Positions 28,166 through 37,479 of a stretch of 64,000 nt of DNA are shown piece after piece. Under the pieces are notes generated by a model. That model did not search any database, had not been told where the DNA came from, and saw nothing but the letters and a program-made list of their open reading frames with translations. The position numbers and the translations under genes were made by a program. The first letter of the stretch is position 1, and every line of letters begins with the position of its first letter. Source of the stretch: Streptomyces sp. NBC_01298 (GTDB lineage Bacteria; Actinomycetota; Actinomycetes; Streptomycetales; Streptomycetaceae); NCBI RefSeq assembly GCF_035978755.1, contig NZ_CP108414.1, positions 6,758,001 to 6,822,000 on the forward strand, read 5' to 3'.

Positions 28166-29143
28166 ATGCGACGCAGAGCAAGCCTCGTCCTGCTAGCCGT
28201 AGCCGTGTTCTGTGCAGCCCTCGCACCGCTGCTGCGCTGGTACGCGTACCCCAAGCTCGCGAAGATCCCGCCGAACCAGTACCAGGAGATGGTGCTGGAG
28301 GCCAAGGACGCGACCCTAGTCGACTACTCCACCCTGCAGCCGAAGAAGGTCGACAAGGTCACCATCGTCCAGACCCTCAAGGGCAACGTCGAGGCGTCGA
28401 AGGAGATCGAGGCCAGCGCGGGCAAGGACGTCGTGGTCTGGGACACCTTGACCCACATCATGGGCCCGGACGGGAAGATGGTCTCCCAGATCCCCGAGCG
28501 CTATATCTTCGACGCCCACAGCCAGGACCCGGTGCACGCCACCGGCGAGGCCGTGGACGGGGATCCGGTCAAGCGCGAGGGCATCGAGTTCAAGTGGCCG
28601 TTCTTCACCGAGCCGCGCGACTACCTCTACTTCGACGCGCAGACCCGTACCTCCTCGCCGATCCACTACGTGGGTCCGCGCAAGTTCAAGGGCATGGACG
28701 TCTACTACTTCGAGCAGACCGTGCCGTGGACGAAGGTCGGGCTGCCGAAGAAGATGCCGATCGAGGCCATCGACCCGGCGACGTTCGAGCAGACCACCGG
28801 AACCAGCCTCTGGTACACGACCAAGGCGATGTTCTGGGTGGACCCGGTGACCGGAGCGCCCGTCAACGCCGAGCAGGAGATCCAGCAGGAGATGCGCGGC
28901 GGGAGCATCGCGGGCAACGCGCCCGACGGGAAGCTCACCGTGTTCGCCGGGCACGTGAAGATCCGCGAGGACTACAGCGACTACACCGTCGACCTGGTCA
29001 AATCGAACCGGACCATGGTCCTGGCGCTGCACACGTACGCGCCGATCGGGCTGGCGGCCGGCGGGCTCGCGCTCTTCGCCCTCGCGCTCTGGCTGGAGGC
29101 CCGCGGCCGGCGCCCCCGCGAGGGGGAGCCGTTCACCGCTTGA
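28166..29143 (+). CDS. DUF3068 (porin PorA family) exported protein
   Basis: A 325-residue protein of the DUF3068/PorA family. An N-terminal membrane helix (SLVLLAVAVFCAALAPLL) and a C-terminal helix (YAPIGLAAGGLALFALALWL) bracket a large extracytoplasmic domain. The family mark RWYAYPKLAKIPPNQYQE is present, with FKWPFFTEPRDYLYFD and TTGTSLWYTTKAMFWVDP. The function is unknown. GAGGAGGG precedes the ATG. Its end overlaps the convergent hrpB by 11 bp. Confidence 0.88.
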   Translation: MRRRASLVLLAVAVFCAALAPLLRWYAYPKLAKIPPNQYQEMVLEAKDATLVDYSTLQPKKVDKVTIVQTLKGNVEASKEIEASAGKDVVVWDTLTHIMGPDGKMVSQIPERYIFDAHSQDPVHATGEAVDGDPVKREGIEFKWPFFTEPRDYLYFDAQTRTSSPIHYVGPRKFKGMDVYYFEQTVPWTKVGLPKKMPIEAIDPATFEQTTGTSLWYTTKAMFWVDPVTGAPVNAEQEIQQEMRGGSIAGNAPDGKLTVFAGHVKIREDYSDYTVDLVKSNRTMVLALHTYAPIGLAAGGLALFALALWLEARGRRPREGEPFTA

Positions 29144-31667
29144 GCCGGGCGTTGGTGTGCCGGGTGGGCTCGGCGGTCGCCGGGTCCTCGGGCCACGGGT
29201 GCTTGGGGTAGCGGCCGCGCAGCTCGGCGCGGACGGCGCGGTAGCCGCCCTGCCAGAAGGACGCCAGATCGGCGGTGACCGCGGCGGGCCGGCCGGCGGG
29301 CGACAGGAGATGGACGAGTACGGGCACCCCTGCGACCCGCGGGGTCTGCGCCAGCCCGAACAGCTCCTGGAGCTTGACCGCGAGTACGGGCTGACCGTGC
29401 TCGGCGCCGTAGTCGACGCGGATCCTGGAGCCGCTGGGCACCTCGATCCGCTCCGGGGCCAGCTCGTCGAGCCGGGCGGCCTCCCCGGTGGCCCAGGGGA
29501 GCAGCCGGTTCAGGGCCTGCCCGGCCTCGATCCGTCCGAGGTCGGAGCGGCGGCGGGCCCGCGACAGCTCGGGCTCCAGCCAGTCGTCGGCCCGCTCCAG
29601 CAACTCCGCGTCGTCCGCCACGTCGGGCCAGGGCGGGCCGAGCGTGCGGTGCAGGAAGCCGAGCCGGGCCCGCAGCGCCTGTGAGTCCGGGGTCCAGCGC
29701 AGCAGGCCGAGCCCCTCGGTGCGGAGGCCCTCGATCAGCGCGGCCCTGACGAGGGCGCGGTCGGGGTTGCGCAGGGGGCGCTCGGCGAGCTCGATGGCAC
29801 CGAGCCGTTCCACGGAGCGGGCGACGAGGTCGCCGTCCTCCCAGTGGACCTCTTCGCCCGCGCGGAAGAGATGGCCCGCGGCCTCTCGGGCGGTGTCCTC
29901 GTCGAGGAGGGCGGCCAGCCGGACGCGGGCGGACGCGGAGTGCGGGGGCCTGTCGGCGACTGCGACGGCCAGCCAGGGCGCGCTGCGCAACCCCGACCCC
30001 TCGCCGAGCTCGGCCCCCGTCCCGGAGGCCATGAGGAAGGCCCCCTGGCCCTTGGCCCTGGCCACCCGCTCCGGGTGGGCGAGGGCTGCGACGAGCCCGG
30101 CGGCGGCCTCGTCGGGAAGGGGCGGGGCGGGGGACTGCCCCGCAGGGCTGCTCTCCTTCGCCGCGCGCTCCAGGCGCCTGGCCTCCGCGCGCCAGCGCGA
30201 GGCGTACGGGTCGCCGCCCGCCAGGGCGCGCCGCCAGGCCGCGGCCAGGTCGTCCCCGTACTCCCGCGGCGGCTCCTCGCTGAGCAGGGCCACCAGTTCC
30301 GCGGCCCGTCGGGGCCCCAGCGCGGCGGCGCCGTCGAGGAGGGCGCGGGCGAGGCGCGGGTGCAGGCCGAGCCGGGCCATCCGCAGCCCCCTCGGGGTGG
30401 GCCGGCCTTCCGGGGACACGGCGCCCACCGCGAGCAGCACCTCGCGGGCCGCGGCCATGGCCCCGGCCGGCGGCGGATCCAGCAGGGCCAGGCCGGTCGC
30501 GTCCGGGTCGCCCCAGCAGGCGGCCTGGAGGGCGAACTGCGCGAGGTCCGCGATCCGGATCTCGGGGGAGGGGTACGCGGACAGCCGTCCGTCCTCCGCT
30601 TCGGCCCAGCAGCGGTACACCGTGCCCGGGGCCTCGCGCCCGGCCCGGCCCGCGCGCTGGCGGCCGGCCGCGCGGGAGGCCCGTACGGTGGCCAGCGCTC
30701 CCAGACCCCGGGCGTGGTCGACCCGGGGTTCGCGGGCCAGCCCCGAGTCCACGACGATCCGTACGCCGGGCACGGTCAGGCTGGACTCCGCGACGGCGGT
30801 GGACAGGATGACCCGGCGGTGCGGGGCGGGGGACAGCGCCGCGTCCTGGACGGAGGCCGGAGCGCGGCCGTGTATCTGGAGGACCTCCGCGTCGACGGAG
30901 CCCAGCTGCCCGGCGACCCGGGCGATCTCACCGACGCCGGGCAGGAAGCACAGGAGGTCGCCGGAACGTTCCGCCAGTGCCCGCCGCACCACCGAGGCCA
31001 CGTGCGTCAGCTGCGCCGGATCCACCCGCATCCCGTGCGGCGGCCGCACCGGGCGGGCCGGCGGGGCCCACACGGTCTCCACGGGGTGGGAGATTCCGGC
31101 GGCCTCCACGACGGGGGCGTCTCCCAGGACGCGTGCCCAGCCCGCCGCGTCCGTGGTGGCCGACGCCGCGAGGAGCCGCAGCTCCGGGCGCAGGTTTTCC
31201 CGTACGTCCAGGAGGAAGGCGGCGACCGTGTCGGCGTCCAGGTGCCGCTCGTGGCACTCGTCCAGGATCACCAGGTCGGTCCCGGAGAGCTCCTGGTCCC
31301 GCTGGAGCCGCTGGAGCAGCACCCCGGTGGTGACCACCTCGATCACGGTGGACGGACCGACCACCCGCTCACCGCGCACCGTGAAGCCGACCGAGGCGCC
31401 GACCTGCTCGCCGAGCAGCCAGGCCATCCGCCGGGCCGCCGCGCGGGCGGCGATCCGGCGGGGCTCGGCGACCACGACCCGGCGGCGCGGCCCGCCGCCC
31501 ACGAGCCCCGCGAGCACCAGGGGCACCAGCGTGGTCTTGCCGGTGCCCGGCGGGGCACAGAGCACGGCGGCCCCGTGGGCGTCCAGCGCCGAGACGAGCG
31601 CGGGCAGGGCTTCCCGTACGGGAAGGGAGTCGAGGTCGGCCGTGCGGATCGCGCGCTGTCCCGTCAC
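29133..31667 (-). CDS. hrpB: ATP-dependent RNA helicase HrpB
   Basis: An 844-residue DEAH-box-like helicase. It shows CAPPGTGKTTLVPLVLAGL (motif I), ILDECHERHLD (motif II, DECH), LLAASATTD (III), LSTAVAESSLTVPGVR (V), GRQRAGRAGREAPG (VI), then the HA2 domain and the HrpB C-terminal domain (FWQGGYRAVRAELRGRYPKH, typical of HrpB). The RNA target is unknown. The GTG at 31667 begins 4 bp past the methyltransferase stop, so the two are likely cotranscribed. An upstream in-frame extension reads through the methyltransferase gene and is spurious. Confidence 0.93.
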   Translation of the reverse strand: MTGQRAIRTADLDSLPVREALPALVSALDAHGAAVLCAPPGTGKTTLVPLVLAGLVGGGPRRRVVVAEPRRIAARAAARRMAWLLGEQVGASVGFTVRGERVVGPSTVIEVVTTGVLLQRLQRDQELSGTDLVILDECHERHLDADTVAAFLLDVRENLRPELRLLAASATTDAAGWARVLGDAPVVEAAGISHPVETVWAPPARPVRPPHGMRVDPAQLTHVASVVRRALAERSGDLLCFLPGVGEIARVAGQLGSVDAEVLQIHGRAPASVQDAALSPAPHRRVILSTAVAESSLTVPGVRIVVDSGLAREPRVDHARGLGALATVRASRAAGRQRAGRAGREAPGTVYRCWAEAEDGRLSAYPSPEIRIADLAQFALQAACWGDPDATGLALLDPPPAGAMAAAREVLLAVGAVSPEGRPTPRGLRMARLGLHPRLARALLDGAAALGPRRAAELVALLSEEPPREYGDDLAAAWRRALAGGDPYASRWRAEARRLERAAKESSPAGQSPAPPLPDEAAAGLVAALAHPERVARAKGQGAFLMASGTGAELGEGSGLRSAPWLAVAVADRPPHSASARVRLAALLDEDTAREAAGHLFRAGEEVHWEDGDLVARSVERLGAIELAERPLRNPDRALVRAALIEGLRTEGLGLLRWTPDSQALRARLGFLHRTLGPPWPDVADDAELLERADDWLEPELSRARRRSDLGRIEAGQALNRLLPWATGEAARLDELAPERIEVPSGSRIRVDYGAEHGQPVLAVKLQELFGLAQTPRVAGVPVLVHLLSPAGRPAAVTADLASFWQGGYRAVRAELRGRYPKHPWPEDPATAEPTRHTNARLKR

Positions 31668-31671
31668 CGGC

Positions 31672-32520
31672 TCAGTCCCGCTCGCACACGAAGATCGCCG
31701 TACCGGGGATGAGGTTGCCGCGCAGCGGGGACCAGCCGCCCCACTCCTGGCTGTTCCAGGCGGGCCACTCCGGCTCGACCAGGTCGAGGAGGCGGAAGCC
31801 GCCCGCGACCACGTCCCGTACCCGGTCGCCGATCGTGCGGTGGTGCTCCACATATACGGCGCGGCCCTGTTCGTCCTGCTCGACGTAGGGGGTGCGGTCG
31901 AAGTAGGAGGCGGCGACGGACAGGCCCTCGGGGCCCGGTTCGTCGGGGAAGGCCCAGCGGACGGGATGGGTGACGGAGAAGACCCAGCGGCCGCCGGGGC
32001 GCAGGACGCGGCGCACCTCGCGCATGACGTTCACGGGGTCGGCGACGAAGGGGACGGCGCCGTAGGCGGAGCAGGCCAGGTCGAAGGAGCCGTCGCGGAA
32101 GGGCAGGCGCCCCGCGTCGGCCTCGACCAGGGGGACGTCCTCGCCGATGCGCAGGGCGTGCTGGAGCTGGCGGTGGGAGAGGTCCAGGGCGACCGGGCGG
32201 GCGCCCTGGGCGGCCAGCCAGCGCGAGCACTGGGCGGCGCCGGCGCCGATCTCCAGGACGTCCTTGCCCTTGAGGGAGGCGACGGGGCCGAGCAGGGCGG
32301 CCTCCGCCTCGTCCAGGCCCTCGGGGCCCCAGACGAAGCGGTCGTCGCCGAGGAACGCTCCGTGCTCGCTCTGGTACTCGTCGGCGTTGCGGTCCCACCA
32401 GCCCCGGCTGGCCCGGCTGCTCTCCGCTTCCCCCGCGTCACGCCGCGTGGCCTCGGAGTCGTCCTCGGCGTCGGATCCGGCTTCGTACGCCTCTTCGGGG
32501 GCGCAGTCCTCTTGGTTCAT
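31672..32520 (-). CDS. Class I SAM-dependent methyltransferase
   Basis: 282 residues with a Methyltransf_11-type domain: DVLEIGAGAAQCSRWLAAQG (SAM motif I), PVALDLSHRQLQHA (acidic motif II), LPFRDGSFDLACSAYGAVPF and the post-motif VRRVLRPGGRWVFSV. About 35 acidic residues come first. The substrate is unknown. It lies directly upstream of hrpB on the same strand, with the divergent rpsA leader on the other side; whether the methyltransferase works with the helicase on RNA is speculation. Confidence 0.9.
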   Translation of the reverse strand: MNQEDCAPEEAYEAGSDAEDDSEATRRDAGEAESSRASRGWWDRNADEYQSEHGAFLGDDRFVWGPEGLDEAEAALLGPVASLKGKDVLEIGAGAAQCSRWLAAQGARPVALDLSHRQLQHALRIGEDVPLVEADAGRLPFRDGSFDLACSAYGAVPFVADPVNVMREVRRVLRPGGRWVFSVTHPVRWAFPDEPGPEGLSVAASYFDRTPYVEQDEQGRAVYVEHHRTIGDRVRDVVAGGFRLLDLVEPEWPAWNSQEWGGWSPLRGNLIPGTAIFVCERD

Positions 32521-32643
32521 GGGGCCCGTCGTCGTAGTCTGCGAATGTCTGCGGAAAGCGGGCCGGCAGGGCCATCGGCGCCTGCCCGCCCGTTAATTGT
32601 GCCGGTTGTGCGGTGATCCGCCCGGGGTGTGCGCCTTCGCGCA
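32521..32643. other. Divergent region between methyltransferase gene and rpsA promoter
   Basis: A short non-coding stretch that presumably holds the methyltransferase promoter on the minus strand. I saw no distinct motif in it. Confidence 0.4.
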
Positions 32644-32672
32644 TTGACCCTGTCCGGCTGCCCCCGTATGCT
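32644..32672 (+). promoter_or_regulatory. Near-consensus vegetative promoter of rpsA
   Basis: TTGACC (32644-32649) and TATGCT (32667-32672) are 17 bp apart, an excellent match to the principal sigma factor (HrdB) consensus. Expected start of transcription is near 32679, leaving a leader of about 200 nt before the rpsA ATG. Confidence 0.8.
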
Positions 32673-32817
32673 ACAAGTTGCGCTGCGAGCCTGTGCTCCT
32701 CAGACCTAGCAGGCTGCGCTTGTATCTGTCGATGTCCCCTCGGTTTTCGAGGCCCCCACCCCGCATTTCGCGGAACTGGGGCTTCCTTGGCTGTCCGGCT
32801 TCTTCGGCAGATGCCGA

Positions 32818-32873
32818 TAAGGGCTCCCGGCGTAGCAGTACCTACGACTTTCTGTCCGTAACCGGAGCCCTTA
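32818..32873 (+). promoter_or_regulatory. rpsA leader hairpin covering the ribosome-binding site
   Basis: TAAGGGCTCC (32818-32827) pairs perfectly with GGAGCCCTTA (32864-32873). The 3' arm contains the GGAG that serves as the Shine-Dalgarno sequence about 11 nt before the ATG at 32879. A smaller stem, CGTAG with CTACG, lies in the loop. The layout suggests translational control, possibly by S1 itself. Confidence 0.6.
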
Positions 32874-32878
32874 CCCAC

Positions 32879-34399
32879 ATGACGAGCAGCACCGAGACCA
32901 CCGCAACCACCCCGCAGGTTGCGGTCAACGACATCGGCGACGCGGACGCGTTCCTCGCGGCGATCGACGCGACGATCAAGTACTTCAACGATGGCGACAT
33001 CGTCGACGGCGTTATCGTCAAGGTTGACCGGGACGAGGTTCTCCTCGACATCGGTTACAAGACCGAAGGCGTCATCCCGAGCCGCGAGCTCTCGATCAAG
33101 CACGACGTCGACCCGAACGAGGTCGTCAAGGTCGGCGACGAGATCGAGGCCCTGGTTCTCCAGAAGGAGGACAAGGAAGGCCGCCTGATCCTCTCGAAGA
33201 AGCGCGCTCAGTACGAGCGTGCCTGGGGCACCATCGAGAAGATCAAGGAAGAAGACGGCATCGTCACCGGTACCGTCATCGAGGTCGTCAAGGGTGGTCT
33301 CATCCTGGACATCGGCCTCCGCGGCTTCCTGCCGGCCTCTCTCGTCGAGATGCGTCGCGTCCGCGACCTCCAGCCCTACGTGGGCAAGGAGCTCGAGGCG
33401 AAGATCATCGAGCTGGACAAGAACCGCAACAACGTGGTCCTGTCCCGCCGCGCCTGGCTCGAGCAGACCCAGTCCGAGGTTCGCCAGACGTTCCTCACCA
33501 CCCTGCAGAAGGGTCAGGTCCGCTCCGGCGTCGTTTCCTCGATCGTCAACTTCGGTGCCTTCGTGGACCTGGGTGGCGTCGACGGTCTCGTCCACGTCTC
33601 CGAGCTGTCCTGGAAGCACATCGACCACCCGTCCGAGGTTGTCGAGGTCGGCCAGGAAGTCACCGTCGAGGTTCTCGACGTCGACATGGACCGCGAGCGC
33701 GTCTCCCTGTCGCTGAAGGCGACGCAGGAAGACCCGTGGCAGCAGTTCGCCCGGACGCACCAGATCGGTCAGGTCGTCCCGGGTAAGGTCACCAAGCTGG
33801 TTCCGTTCGGTGCGTTCGTCCGCGTGGACGAGGGCATCGAGGGTCTGGTCCACATCTCCGAGCTGGCCGAGCGCCACGTGGAGATCCCGGAGCAGGTCGT
33901 CCAGGTCAACGACGAGATCTTCGTCAAGGTCATCGACATCGACCTCGAGCGTCGCCGGATCTCGCTGTCCCTGAAGCAGGCCAACGAGTCCTTCGGTGCC
34001 GACCCGGCCTCGGTCGAGTTCGACCCGACCCTCTACGGTATGGCTGCCTCGTACGACGACGCGGGCAACTACATCTACCCCGAGGGCTTCGACCCCGAGA
34101 CCAACGACTGGCTCGAGGGCTTCGACAAGCAGCGCGAAGCCTGGGAGGGCCAGTACGCCGAGGCGCAGACGCGCTTCGAGCAGCACCAGGCCCAGGTCAT
34201 CAAGAGCCGCGAGGCCGACGAGGCCGCCGCTGCCGAGGGTGCGGCCGCTCCGGCCGCGGGCAGCAGCAGCAGCAGCGCCGGTGCGGGCATCTCGGGTGGT
34301 TCGTACTCCTCCGAGGGTGCCGACGAGACCTCTGGCGCCCTGGCGTCCGACGAGGCCCTCGCCGCGCTCCGCGAGAAGCTGGCCGGCGGCCAGAGCTGA
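32879..34399 (+). CDS. rpsA: 30S ribosomal protein S1
   Basis: 506 residues with four S1 RNA-binding repeats: about 37-108 (VDGVIVKVDRDEVLLDIGYK), 125-190 (VTGTVIEVVKGGLILDIG), 211-279 (RSGVVSSIVNFGAFVDLGGV) and 296-365 (VPGKVTKLVPFGAFVRVDEG). An acidic, Ala/Ser-rich tail follows. It binds mRNA at the 30S subunit and helps initiation. Codons are strongly biased to C/G-ending optimal forms, consistent with high expression. Readings that start further upstream cross the leader and are not real. Confidence 0.97.
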   Translation: MTSSTETTATTPQVAVNDIGDADAFLAAIDATIKYFNDGDIVDGVIVKVDRDEVLLDIGYKTEGVIPSRELSIKHDVDPNEVVKVGDEIEALVLQKEDKEGRLILSKKRAQYERAWGTIEKIKEEDGIVTGTVIEVVKGGLILDIGLRGFLPASLVEMRRVRDLQPYVGKELEAKIIELDKNRNNVVLSRRAWLEQTQSEVRQTFLTTLQKGQVRSGVVSSIVNFGAFVDLGGVDGLVHVSELSWKHIDHPSEVVEVGQEVTVEVLDVDMDRERVSLSLKATQEDPWQQFARTHQIGQVVPGKVTKLVPFGAFVRVDEGIEGLVHISELAERHVEIPEQVVQVNDEIFVKVIDIDLERRRISLSLKQANESFGADPASVEFDPTLYGMAASYDDAGNYIYPEGFDPETNDWLEGFDKQREAWEGQYAEAQTRFEQHQAQVIKSREADEAAAAEGAAAPAAGSSSSSAGAGISGGSYSSEGADETSGALASDEALAALREKLAGGQS

Positions 34400-34436
34400 T
34401 CGCAGCAGCACGGCGCGAGCCGAGCTGATCTTCACC

Positions 34437-34472
34437 GGTAAGGCCCGTCCCCTCTGGGGGGCGGGCCTTACC
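34437..34472 (+). terminator. rpsA terminator
   Basis: GGTAAGGCCCG (34437-34447) pairs with CGGGCCTTACC (34462-34472), extended inwards by C/G pairing, about 38 bp past the stop; TTGTGG follows. Confidence 0.8.
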
Positions 34473-34616
34473 GCCTTGTGGGGCACCGTGTTGTGGCGTG
34501 GAGCCGCATGTGCCGTCTTCCGGTGAACACCGCCTGGTGAATACCGTCAACTGGGGAATGGTCGCGGGTCCTTGGACGTTCTTGCCAGAGAACGCGGCGG
34601 AGGAGGAGTGGTGGCG

Positions 34617-35555
34617 GTGCTTGATCCACAGGGTTTGTACGAATGGGACGCCAAGGGCCTGGCGGTGGCCGACCTGGCGCTCGCCCAGGACTCGGCCGGG
34701 CTGGTCATGCTCTACCACTTCGAGGGGTACATAGACGCGGGCGAGACCGGCGAGCAGATCGTCGAGCGGCTGCTCGACTCGCTGCCCCACCAGGTCGTGG
34801 CCCGGTTCGACGCGGACCGCCTGGTGGACTACCGGGCACGCCGTCCGCTGCTGACCTTCCAGCGCGACCACTGGACGGAGTTCGAGGAGCCCCTGCTGGA
34901 AGTGCGCCTCGTCCAGGACGCCACGGGCGCGCCCTTCCTGCTGCTGTCCGGCCCCGAGCCGGACGTGGAGTGGGAGCGCTTCGCCGTCGCCGTCCGGCAG
35001 ATCGTCGAGCGCCTGGGCGTGCGGCTCTCCGTCAACTTCCACGGCATCCCCATGGGCGTCCCGCACACCCGGCCCGTCGGGATCACCCCGCACGGCAACC
35101 GGACCGACCTCATGCCGGGCCACCGCAGCCCCTTCGACGAGGCGCAGGTCCCCGGCAGCGCCGAGTCTCTGGTCGAGTTCCGCCTCGGTCAGGCCGGGCA
35201 CGACGTGCTGGGCGTCGCCGCCCACGTACCGCACTACGTGGCGCGCTCCGCGTATCCCGACGCCGCGCTGACCGCCCTGGAGGCGATCACCGCCGCCACG
35301 GGGCTGGTCCTGCCGTCGGTCGCGCACGCGCTGCGCACCGAGGCGCACCGCACGCAGACGGAGATCGACCGGCAGATCCGGGAGGGCGACGAGGAGCTGG
35401 TCAGCCTGGTGCAGGGGCTGGAGCACCAGTACGACGCGGCGGCCGGCGCCGAGACCCGGGGCAACATGATCGCGGAGCCCGCGGAGATTCCGTCGGCGGA
35501 CGAGATCGGCCTCGAATTCGAGCGGTTCCTGGCGGAGCGCGAGGGCGAGGGCTGA
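34617..35555 (+). CDS. PAC2 family protein
   Basis: 312 residues of the PAC2 (proteasome assembly chaperone 2-like) family, well known in actinobacteria. It starts [20 protein letters not shown], with [35 protein letters not shown] and [17 protein letters not shown] coiled-coil-like C-terminus follows ([20 protein letters not shown]). The bacterial function is not established. The start is uncertain: GTG 34608, 34611 and 34617 are all in frame behind GGAGGAGGAG. I chose the last because homologues begin with this LDPQGLYE motif. Confidence 0.85.
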   Translation: MLDPQGLYEWDAKGLAVADLALAQDSAGLVMLYHFEGYIDAGETGEQIVERLLDSLPHQVVARFDADRLVDYRARRPLLTFQRDHWTEFEEPLLEVRLVQDATGAPFLLLSGPEPDVEWERFAVAVRQIVERLGVRLSVNFHGIPMGVPHTRPVGITPHGNRTDLMPGHRSPFDEAQVPGSAESLVEFRLGQAGHDVLGVAAHVPHYVARSAYPDAALTALEAITAATGLVLPSVAHALRTEAHRTQTEIDRQIREGDEELVSLVQGLEHQYDAAAGAETRGNMIAEPAEIPSADEIGLEFERFLAEREGEG

Positions 35556-35622
35556 GGGACGGCGGGGGCGGAACGCCGGGGGCCCGTACGGGGCCCAGGG
35601 CGCGGGGGTTAGTCTGCCGGGC

Positions 35623-36231
35623 ATGTTGAAAGTTGGCCTGACAGGCGGAATCGGCGCCGGCAAGAGCGAGGTCTCGCGGCTGCTGGCGGGGTACGGGGCG
35701 GTCGTCGTGGACGCCGACCGGATCGCGCGGGAGGTCGTGGAGCCGGGTACGCCCGGGCTCGCGGCGGTGGTGGCAGCCTTCGGGGAGTCCGTACTGAATC
35801 CGCAGGGCGGGCTGGACCGGCCGAAGCTGGGGTCGATCGTGTTCGCGGACCCCGAGAAGCTGCGCACCCTCAACGCGATCGTGCACCCGCTGGTCGGGGC
35901 CCGGTCGGCCGAGCTGGAGGCCGCCGCGGGGCCCCACGCGATCGTGGTGCACGACGTACCGCTGCTCGCGGAGAACGGGCTCGCGCCGCTGTACGACCTG
36001 GTCGTCGTCGTGGACGCGGCGCCCGCCACGCAGCTGTCCCGGCTCACGGGGCCGCGGGGCATGGAGGAGTCGGAGGCCCGGGCCCGGATGGCCGCGCAGG
36101 CGACGCGGGAACAGCGGCTGGCCGTGGCCACGCTCGTGATCGACAACGACGGGCCGCTGGCGGCGCTGGAGCCGCAGGTGCGCAAGGTGTGGGAGGAACT
36201 CACGGCGCGGGCGGCGGGCGCCGGGGCGTGA
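35623..36231 (+). CDS. coaE: Dephospho-CoA kinase
   Basis: A 202-residue P-loop kinase that phosphorylates dephospho-CoA in the last step of CoA synthesis. It has [18 protein letters not shown] (Walker A), [34 protein letters not shown] and [10 protein letters not shown], all standard for CoaE. The length is the usual one. Its stop codon lies in the first copy of a 14-bp tandem repeat. Confidence 0.96.
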   Translation: MLKVGLTGGIGAGKSEVSRLLAGYGAVVVDADRIAREVVEPGTPGLAAVVAAFGESVLNPQGGLDRPKLGSIVFADPEKLRTLNAIVHPLVGARSAELEAAAGPHAIVVHDVPLLAENGLAPLYDLVVVVDAAPATQLSRLTGPRGMEESEARARMAAQATREQRLAVATLVIDNDGPLAALEPQVRKVWEELTARAAGAGA

Positions 36232-36311
36232 CGGGCGCTGTGTGACGGGCTCTGTGTGACGGGTTATGGGTGACGGGCTATGGGTGATGGCTGACCGGTG
36301 ACGGGCGGCAG
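36228..36311. repeat. Six 14-bp tandem repeats at the coaE stop
   Basis: Six consecutive 14-bp units start GTGACGGG or a near variant at 36228, 36242, 36256, 36270, 36284 and 36298. The fifth is the most diverged. Each contains TGA, and because 14 is not a multiple of three the array places stop codons in all three frames. Confidence 0.85.
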
Positions 36312-36477
36312 GAGCCGTTTCCCACCGGCGCCGCCCTCCCGCGAGGGCAGCGGGCCAAGCTCGGCGGCGGGCTTCCGGTGGCGGCACCCGCGGCGTGACC
36401 GGACGATGCGAGACGCGGAGCCCAACCGCCGCCCCGCGAGCGTTCTGGGCGCGTCCCGCCGGAGAAAGGTGCCGCGC
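36312..36477. other. Spacer before the esterase gene
   Basis: Non-coding GC-rich sequence. It ends with a GGAGAAAGG ribosome-binding site ahead of the ATG at 36478. I saw nothing else. Confidence 0.4.
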
Positions 36478-37421
36478 ATGCCCGTCGCCCCGTCCATCGC
36501 CGCCCTGCTCGACCAGGTCAACGCCCACCCCGCCCCCCGGATCATCGACACCGACCCCGAGGCGGTGCGCGAGGAGAACCGTCGGATGGGGGCGGGCCTC
36601 GCGCTGTCGGAGCCGATCGAGGTCGGCTCGGTGCAGGACACAGCTGTCCCCGGACCCGCCGGGCCGATCCCCGTACGCGTCTACCGGCCCGACCGGGACG
36701 GACCCGTTCCCACGGTGGTCTTCTTCCACGGCGGCGGCTGGCTCACCGGCGACCTCGACACCCATGACGACGTCACCCGGCGGATGTGCCGCGACGTGCA
36801 CGCCGTGGTCGTCGCCGTCGCCTACCGCCTGGCCCCCGAGCACCCCTTCCCCGCCGCCCATGACGACTGCCTCGCCGCCGCCCACTACGTCGCCGACCAC
36901 ATCGACGACTACGGCGGCCGCCGCGACCGCCTCGCCGTGGCCGGTGACAGCGCCGGAGCAAACCTGGCCGCCGCCGTCGCCCTCGCCTTCCGCGACGAAG
37001 GACGGCCCCTCGCCGCGCAACTCCTGGTCTCCCCCGTCACCGACTTCGTCGGCGACCACCCCTCGCGCACCGAGAACGCCACCGGCTACGTCCTGCGCAC
37101 CCAGGACGTCCTGGACCTCCAGCACCTCTACGCGGGCGACGACCCCGCCGTCCGCGGCTCCTTCCGGGTCTCCCCGCTGCGCGCCGAGAAGTTCACCGGC
37201 CTCGCCCCCGCGGTCATCGGGACCGCCCAGTACGACCCCCTGCGCGACGAGGGCAACGCCTACGCCGAGGCCCTCACCGACGCGGGCGTGGACGTCTTCG
37301 CCCGTACCTACGGCGGGCTGATCCACACCTTCCTCAACCTCTTCCCCGTCTCCCCGTCTCCCCGGCCGCCGACGCCGCCGTCACCGAGCTGTACGCCCAA
37401 CTCGGGGAGCGACTCGGCTGA
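36478..37421 (+). CDS. HSL-type alpha/beta hydrolase; C-terminus frameshifted into the TPR gene
   Basis: An esterase/lipase of the hormone-sensitive-lipase family with FFHGGGWLTGD (oxyanion hole), AVAGDSAGANLAAA (nucleophile), the acid in YDPLRDEG and the histidine in GGLIHTF, so the triad is complete. After FPVSP the expected ending DAAVTELYAQLGERLG and stop at 37421 are in another frame. CCCCGTCT is duplicated in tandem (37344-37351 and 37352-37359); removing one copy restores a 311-residue protein. As it stands the frame reads on without a stop to 37875, in frame with the TPR protein, predicting a 465-residue fusion. The ATG at 36478 is the family N-terminus. Confidence 0.8.
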
Positions 37422-37479
37422 CGGAATAGCGGGTGGTGCGCGGGGCGTTGAACGCGCCTGTAGAGGGAAGGAACAGACC

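Noticed and set aside
36228..36311. CRISPR-like array
   Set aside because: Repeats are contiguous 14-mers without spacers, and no cas genes are present.
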